Origin: Rhizobium leguminosarum
Lineage (GTDB): Bacteria > Pseudomonadota > Alphaproteobacteria > Rhizobiales > Rhizobiaceae
DNA length: 64,000 nt
NCBI RefSeq assembly: GCF_017876795.1
Contig: NZ_JAGIOR010000001.1
Coordinates: 2,630,501-2,694,500 of the forward strand
Direction of reading: 5' to 3'
Shown: in pieces, positions 59,915-64,000 of the stretch
Numbering within the stretch: the first letter of the stretch is position 1
Layout of the letters: the number at the start of each line of letters is the position of its first letter
Position numbers and translations under genes: made by a program
Notes under the pieces: generated by a model
The model's database searches: none
Told to the model about the DNA's origin: nothing
Seen by the model: only the letters and a program-made list of their open reading frames with translations

Positions 59915-60072
59915 TGTGACTGTCCCTCGATCATCATCTGCATCTCAGTGATCCGTTCTCTCAACGGCCGCGGCCTCTTTCATGCCACCTCCTGTCCGGG
60001 CGGAATGCCTGTCTCATTCTTTCGGGAGTAGATAGCACCATTCGATAGATCGGATTAGGCGTCGCAATTTGC

Positions 60073-61029
60073 ATGAACTTATCGAAATCGGCTATTAATG
60101 ACGCAGGATCGGAATGGCTGGAGATATCCACCGTGGCACGCAAGAATTTCAATGAATTGTTGCTCTTCCTGGCGGTCGCGGAGGAGCGCAGCTTCACCAA
60201 GGCCGCAGCGAAACTGGGGGTCGCGCAATCGACCCTCAGTTACGCCGTCAAGGAACCCGAAGCGCGCATGGGGCTGCGGCTTCTCACGCGCACGACGCGG
60301 AGTGTGGCGACGACAGAGGCCGGAGAGCGTCTCCGGCAATCCCTTGCACCACGCATTTCCGAAATCGAGGCGGATATCGCGGCATTGATGGCCTATCGCG
60401 ACAAACCGGCCGGCACCGTCAAGATCACCCTTTCAAACCACGCGATGGAAAGCGTGGTATGGCCGAAGCTCGCCCCCGTCCTCGGCGAATATCCGGATAT
60501 CAAGCTGGAACTCAGCGTCGACAACAGCTTCCGCAACATCGTCGAAGACGGCTTCGATGCCGGTGTGCGTCTCGGCGAGAGCCTGGAGAAGGACATGGTC
60601 GCGGTGCGGATCGGGCCGGACTGGCGGCTGGTGGCCGTCGCGTCCCCGGATTATTTCAAGAGCAGACCCGTGCCGACGACGCCGCAAGAGCTGATGCAGC
60701 ACAACTGCATCAACAGGCGTCTCGACAGGATCGGCGGCCTCTACGCCTGGGAGTTCGAAAAGAACAGCGAGGAGGTCCGGGTGAGGGTGGAAGGCCAGCT
60801 CACCTTCAACGCCGATCGCGAAATGGTCGCCGCAGCCCTCCAAGGCTACGGCATCGCCTTCGTTCCGGAAAGCTACGTCGAAACGCACATTGCCGAACGG
60901 CGCCTGCAACTCTTCCTCGACGACTGGACCCCCAAATTCGCCGGCTACTACCTCTATTACCCCAGCCGCCGCCAGAACCTCCCGGCCTTCTCAGTCATTG
61001 TGGATGCGCTTCGAGAGAGAAATCTCTGA
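60073..61029 (+). CDS. LysR-family transcriptional regulator
   Basis: 318 residues from ATG 60073; a GTG at 60133 (VARKNFNELLLFLAVAEERSFTKAAAKLGVAQSTLSYAVKEPEARMGLRLLTRTTR) is closer to the family start and gives 298 residues. The recognition helix has VKEPEARMG where VKELEARLG is usual. Complete effector domain (DAGVRLGESLEKDMVAVRIG, LQGYGIAFVPESYV). Probably the former divergent partner of the MFS exporter gene. Confidence 0.86.
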   Translation: MNLSKSAINDAGSEWLEISTVARKNFNELLLFLAVAEERSFTKAAAKLGVAQSTLSYAVKEPEARMGLRLLTRTTRSVATTEAGERLRQSLAPRISEIEADIAALMAYRDKPAGTVKITLSNHAMESVVWPKLAPVLGEYPDIKLELSVDNSFRNIVEDGFDAGVRLGESLEKDMVAVRIGPDWRLVAVASPDYFKSRPVPTTPQELMQHNCINRRLDRIGGLYAWEFEKNSEEVRVRVEGQLTFNADREMVAAALQGYGIAFVPESYVETHIAERRLQLFLDDWTPKFAGYYLYYPSRRQNLPAFSVIVDALRERNL

Positions 61030-61038
61030 CTCCGCCAC

Positions 61039-61096
61039 ACCCTCCTCGTCCTTCGAGGCCCCTGCGGGGCGCTTCAGGATGAGGCTCTCTTGAGCC
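61039..61096. repeat. Mosaic palindromic repeat, family B copy 4 (short)
   Basis: CCTCGTCCTTCGAGGCCCCT and GCGCTTCAGGATGAGG, the core of family B, immediately after the LysR stop, where it may also terminate transcription. Confidence 0.6.
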
Positions 61097-61164
61097 GCTG
61101 GACGATCAAAAAACGACAACCTAAAAGAGATGAACCCCAACCCACCTGTTGAAGGAGGAGAAAA

Positions 61165-61665
61165 ATGAAACGCATCGAGATGGAGGTGAGCGGCGGCTGC
61201 CAGTGCGGTGCCGTGCGCTATCACGCAACCGCTATGCTCGACAATTCGCATCTCTGCCATTGCCGCATGTGCCAGAAAGCCTCGGGCAACATCTTTGCCG
61301 CGCTCGTCGCCGCGCCCGATGATGCGCTCACCTGGACACGCGGCAAGCCTGGCATCTGGAAGAGCTCGGAGCTTGTCGAGCGCGGCTTCTGCGCCAATTG
61401 TGGCACGCCATTGTTTTTCCACCACCTCGAAAACGGTCGCACTAACCTGATGATCGGCTCGCTCGACGATCCGCACGCCTTCCCGCCGCATGCCAATACC
61501 TGCACCGAAAACATGGTGGCATGGTTCGATACGATCACGGACATAGAAAATACCGGCGCGACCGAAACCAACGGCGTCGACTGGGCCACGGCAATCAAGC
61601 AGAGCAACAACCAGCACCCCGATCACGATACCAGCTCATGGGCGGTGAGGGGGCGTGACGGCTGA
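61165..61665 (+). CDS. GFA-family (glutathione-dependent formaldehyde-activating) protein
   Basis: 166 residues. Zinc-binding Cys clusters are complete: GGCQCGAVRY, CHCRMCQKASG and FCANCGTPLFF. GGAGGAG lies 7 bases before ATG 61165. The family includes Gfa, which speeds addition of formaldehyde to glutathione, plus many members of unknown role, so the activity is not certain. A second GFA start overlaps its stop, suggesting a former GFA pair. Confidence 0.88.
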   Translation: MKRIEMEVSGGCQCGAVRYHATAMLDNSHLCHCRMCQKASGNIFAALVAAPDDALTWTRGKPGIWKSSELVERGFCANCGTPLFFHHLENGRTNLMIGSLDDPHAFPPHANTCTENMVAWFDTITDIENTGATETNGVDWATAIKQSNNQHPDHDTSSWAVRGRDG

Positions 61666-61710
61666 GCCCTATTCCGGCGGCTGCCGGTGCGGTGATGTCC
61701 CGTTGACGGG
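61655..61710 (+). pseudogene. N-terminal stub of a second GFA gene
   Basis: GTG 61655 opens (V/M)TAEPYSGGCRCGDVPL, the first Cys cluster of a GFA protein, overlapping the upstream GFA stop by 11 bases. After about 18 codons the homology ends and EAL-domain coding begins in another frame, so the gene is a remnant. Confidence 0.6.
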
Positions 61711-62228
61711 AGGCGGCGAGCTGGAACAACAGCCACAGGATCGCCGTCAACCTGTCGCCGATCCAGCTCGGCCATGCCGACATGGCCGCCGTCATATCAG
61801 ACATCCTCTCGGAGACCGGTCTGAACCCCCGGCGTCTCGAAATCGAGATCACCGAAAGCTCGATCATCGTCGATAAGGACAAGGCCTTGCGGACGATGCG
61901 GCAGATCAAGGCGCTTGGCGTCTCGATCGCGATTGACGATTTCGGCACCGGCTATTCGTCGCTGGAGACGCTGCGCTCGTTTCCATTCGACAAGATCAAA
62001 CTCGACAAGAGCTTCATGGCCGAGGTCGAAACCAGCCCCCAGTCAAAGGCGATTGTCCGCGCCATCCTGGCGCTCGGCCGCAGCCCGGAAGTGCCGGTGC
62101 TGGCGGAAGGCGTGGAAACACAGGCGCAGCTGGACACGCTCTCTGAAGAACAGTGCGACGAGGCGCAGGGCTATCTGCTCGGAAAGCCGCAGGCAATGCG
62201 GGAGCCGCCGATCGAAAAGGCGGCTTGA
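61711..62228 (+). pseudogene. EAL-domain (c-di-GMP phosphodiesterase) C-terminal remnant
   Basis: From about 61711 the frame reads SWNNSHRIAVNLSPIQLGHADM, then EIEITESSIIVD, VSIAIDDFGTGYSSLETLRSFPFDKIKLDKSF, PVLAEGVETQAQLDTL and CDEAQGYLLGKP. Catalytic Asp-Asp and the EGVET Glu are present, but the N-terminal third of the domain with the EAL signature, and any GGDEF or sensor part, is missing. ATG 61782 could start a 148-residue fragment. The left border joins a GFA stub, marking a deletion junction. Confidence 0.75.
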
Positions 62229-62578
62229 GACGCAAACCGCCTGCGCGCCAGGTTTTGGGTTTGACATACGCCTGTCCGGTTCGCACCGATAACTGCCCCT
62301 CACCCTAACCCTCTCCCCGTAAGCGGGGCGAGGGGACGTGCCATGCGAGACGCTGGCGAGGGACGGAGAGGTCGCGGCTATCCCCCTTCGCCCCGCAAGC
62401 GGGGAGAAGGTGGCGGCAGGCGGATGAGGGGCTGCCCCCTCTCAGACCGTGTTCTGCACCCGAAATTGCTCAAAAAAATAGAGCATTTCCGCTACTTAGA
62501 CAAAGACGGAAATGCTCTCGTAGTTTAGTGCGGAGCGCCACCACTGGGCGCTTCGCACCGCCTGCACCTCACTAGCGG
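62229..62578. other. Intergenic region: family C repeat copy 3 and a terminator-like palindrome
   Basis: 62293-62436 is a family C element. 62480-62491 (AGAGCATTTCCG) pairs perfectly with 62507-62518 (CGGAAATGCTCT), a hairpin suitable for ending transcription between the convergent EAL remnant and the glycine-rich gene. No gene supported. Confidence 0.65.
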
Positions 62579-63238
62579 CTATTCATCGAGAGTCGCCGGA
62601 GCGGCGTTCTCAAGCGAGGTGCGGATTTGATCGATCTTTCCATTCGCGTCGCCAACGCCGAGAATGGTCTTGGCTTCTTCCAGAACGGCTGGGCTGACCT
62701 GACCGGTTTTCGTTGCCGAAGCCAATGCGTCCTCAAGCGCCTGATCCCCCAACAAAGGGTCATCGGCCGCGGGCTCGATTCCATTGTCGAGTTCATACTG
62801 GGCATAAGCCACGGCATAGGCCGAAATGGCAGTCATGCGTGGGTCCGATGTATGCATCAACGCCCTGTAGTTCCGCTTCAAGGAGTTGAGGCCCGCAAGC
62901 TGCGCCGACAGGTTCTTTTCTTTCGTGCTGGTCTTGGTCTCGTCTGCTTTCGCGGACTTGGACTTGCCCGCCGCCTCGCCGGATTTGCCTCTCACGCCTT
63001 GAGAGTTGGAGTTGCCATGGGTCGAACCGCTGCTCTGGTTGCCGCCGCCATGGTTGCCGCTGTTTCCATTGCCGCCACCATGACCTCCGCCATTGCCTCC
63101 GCCATTTCCACCACCATTGCCGCCGCCGTTTCCACCGTCCTTTGCCAGTGAGGCCATGTCGAGCCCGGCAATCGTTACCGGGCTTGCTGCAAGCGCCAGC
63201 GAAAGCACCGCCAAGGACGCTAAGGTTGCTATCCGCAT
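62579..63238 (-). CDS. Secreted glycine-rich protein
   Basis: 219 residues from ATG 63238, with GGAGAA upstream; the frame to 63280 is not supported. Signal peptide (MRIATLASLAVLSLALAASPVTIA), then a low-complexity segment of GGNGGGNGGGHGGGN repeats, a Lys/Ser-rich linker, and a helical C-terminal half (LSAQLAGLNSLKRNYRALMHTSDPRMTAISAYAVAYAQYELDN) that looks like a folded domain. Distantly similar in style, not in sequence, to the repeat protein at 13366-14509. Function unknown. Confidence 0.72.
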   Translation of the reverse strand: MRIATLASLAVLSLALAASPVTIAGLDMASLAKDGGNGGGNGGGNGGGNGGGHGGGNGNSGNHGGGNQSSGSTHGNSNSQGVRGKSGEAAGKSKSAKADETKTSTKEKNLSAQLAGLNSLKRNYRALMHTSDPRMTAISAYAVAYAQYELDNGIEPAADDPLLGDQALEDALASATKTGQVSPAVLEEAKTILGVGDANGKIDQIRTSLENAAPATLDE

Positions 63239-63741
63239 CGTTCTTCTCCGTATCAGACCGTCAGGAGCCGTGCAGGGCACGACGTGAGCAGATATGAAAG
63301 TTTAGACGGTGATCGTCCGATGCGCATCGGGCCGAGGTCTGATGCAGAGCCCCGGCTATAGTCTTAGAGGAACCGCTGGCCAGGGTGGGCCTCGGCCTCG
63401 TCGGCGCCCAGCCGCTCCTGAGCGCCGGCGTGTTGGTGGCCAATCCGGTGAGGTCGGAGTTGGAGGATTGATGGGGGAAAGTGGCATGTTCTCCAACCAT
63501 ATGAGCGGAAGATTGGGCGGGGACACCACCTCACCCTCCCTCAATTCCTGTCCTCGGGCTTGCCCCCATAGGCGCTAACTTAGCTGTCGATGTGCGATGG
63601 CGCGTCGTCTTCGCGGTGGCTCGCGCAGCCGATGAAGCAGCTGGCCGATGGCGATCGGCCTGACGGTCGCGTGCAAGACGGCGATAGAGATGTTGGTAAT
63701 GGCGATGGCAACAAGACGCCAGATCGGCAATGTGGATCGGT
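63239..63741. other. Intergenic region with half a family A repeat and the end of the IS4-type element
   Basis: 63543-63566 (AATTCCTGTCCTCGGGCTTG...) is the left half of a family A palindrome, broken off at about 63566. The IS4-type element probably begins just after it, near GGCGCTAACTTAGC (from about 63571), and may have inserted in the repeat. No gene supported in this stretch. Confidence 0.5.
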
Positions 63742-64000
63742 TCAAGCCGCCAGGGGGAGAGAGTCCGGCGCCTCGGGATCGAGGGCCGGCAGGTCGTCTT
63801 CGGCCAGCAGCGCGGCGAGCAAGGCGATGTTGATCCACAAGCGGGCCAGGTCAGCGTCCTTGGCGCGCAGGCTTTCCAAACCGATCAACGACTTCATGCG
63901 TTTGAAGGCCAGTTCGATCTGCCATCGCAGCCGATAGGTCGAGGCGAGCCGCTCCGGCGGCCAGTCGTCGGCTGCGAGCGAAGTCAGCAGCACCAGGTAG
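63742..64000 (-). CDS. IS4-family transposase, C-terminal part (cut by window end)
   Basis: The minus strand reads YLVLLTSLAADDWPPERLASTYRLRWQIELAFKRMKSLIGLESLRAKDADLARLWINIALLAALL to the stop at 63742. YRLRWQIELAFKRMK matches the IS4 Y-(2)-R-(3)-E-(6)-K signature that contains the catalytic Glu. The N-terminal part lies beyond the window. Confidence 0.85.
   Translation of the reverse strand, partial: YLVLLTSLAADDWPPERLASTYRLRWQIELAFKRMKSLIGLESLRAKDADLARLWINIALLAALLAEDDLPALDPEAPDSLPLAA

Overview
The window looks like chromosome or large-replicon DNA from a Rhizobiaceae alphaproteobacterium, most likely a Rhizobium of the leguminosarum/etli type. The support is the znuACB-zur locus with Zur-type boxes, a type II lumazine synthase behind an FMN riboswitch, RcnB and GCG_CRPN small secreted proteins, many LysR/AraC/ROK regulators, CUT1 sugar transport, and several families of short palindromic intergenic repeats. 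This is inferred from gene families; no database was searched.

Layout. 1-2587 is the edge of an integrative element: two overlapping unknown genes, a tyrosine recombinase, and a 3' fragment of tRNA-Lys(CTT) that is probably the attachment site; the other end lies off the left edge. 2741-9211 holds a tandem pair of small Cys-containing secreted proteins, a chromate resistance pair (rhodanese-ChrB and ChrA), a CorC/HlyC-type membrane protein, a VOC protein and an RcnB-like protein. 9484-13097 is the zinc uptake locus: znuA diverges from znuC-znuB-zur around Zur-type boxes, with a decayed cobW remnant beside znuA. 13.3-18.5 kb holds a repeat-rich glycine protein, a C93 peptidase, a gamma carbonic anhydrase, an FAH-family hydrolase, a candidate small RNA and a frameshifted nucleotidyltransferase.

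19.7-30.2 kb is a decay zone with two copies of the same 1768-bp insertion sequence (ISAzo13-like), a truncated GNAT gene, a truncated lysR, a VOC gene split by the second IS copy, and intact quinone oxidoreductase, SDR, LysR and DUF1194 genes. 30.4-47.3 kb is ordinary accessory metabolism and regulation: ribH2 with its riboswitch, a class III cyclase, an ArsR-MFS pair, a PhyH dioxygenase divergent from an AraC regulator, an LLM flavin oxidoreductase, a metallophosphatase, a DUF899/regulator/beta-propeller cluster and a MocR-EamA pair.

48.8-56.8 kb is a complete carbohydrate module: a ROK repressor with a candidate operator diverges from a Tat-exported binding protein, two permeases, an ATPase and a GH42 beta-galactosidase. 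Together these would import a galactoside, cleave it in the cytoplasm and repress the operon when substrate is absent. 57.2-64 kb holds an MFS exporter and a LysR regulator pushed apart by an IS110-family element (with a structured leader that may be part of a bridge RNA), a GFA gene followed by a GFA/EAL remnant fusion, a second glycine-rich secreted protein, and an IS4-family transposase cut by the window end.

I found no convincing new defence or biosynthetic system. The points most worth checking are the IS110 leader structure, the candidate small RNA at 17.56-17.68 kb, the coupled accessory ORF in the ISAzo13-like element, the stopless glycine-repeat gene opposite zur, and the integrative element edge.
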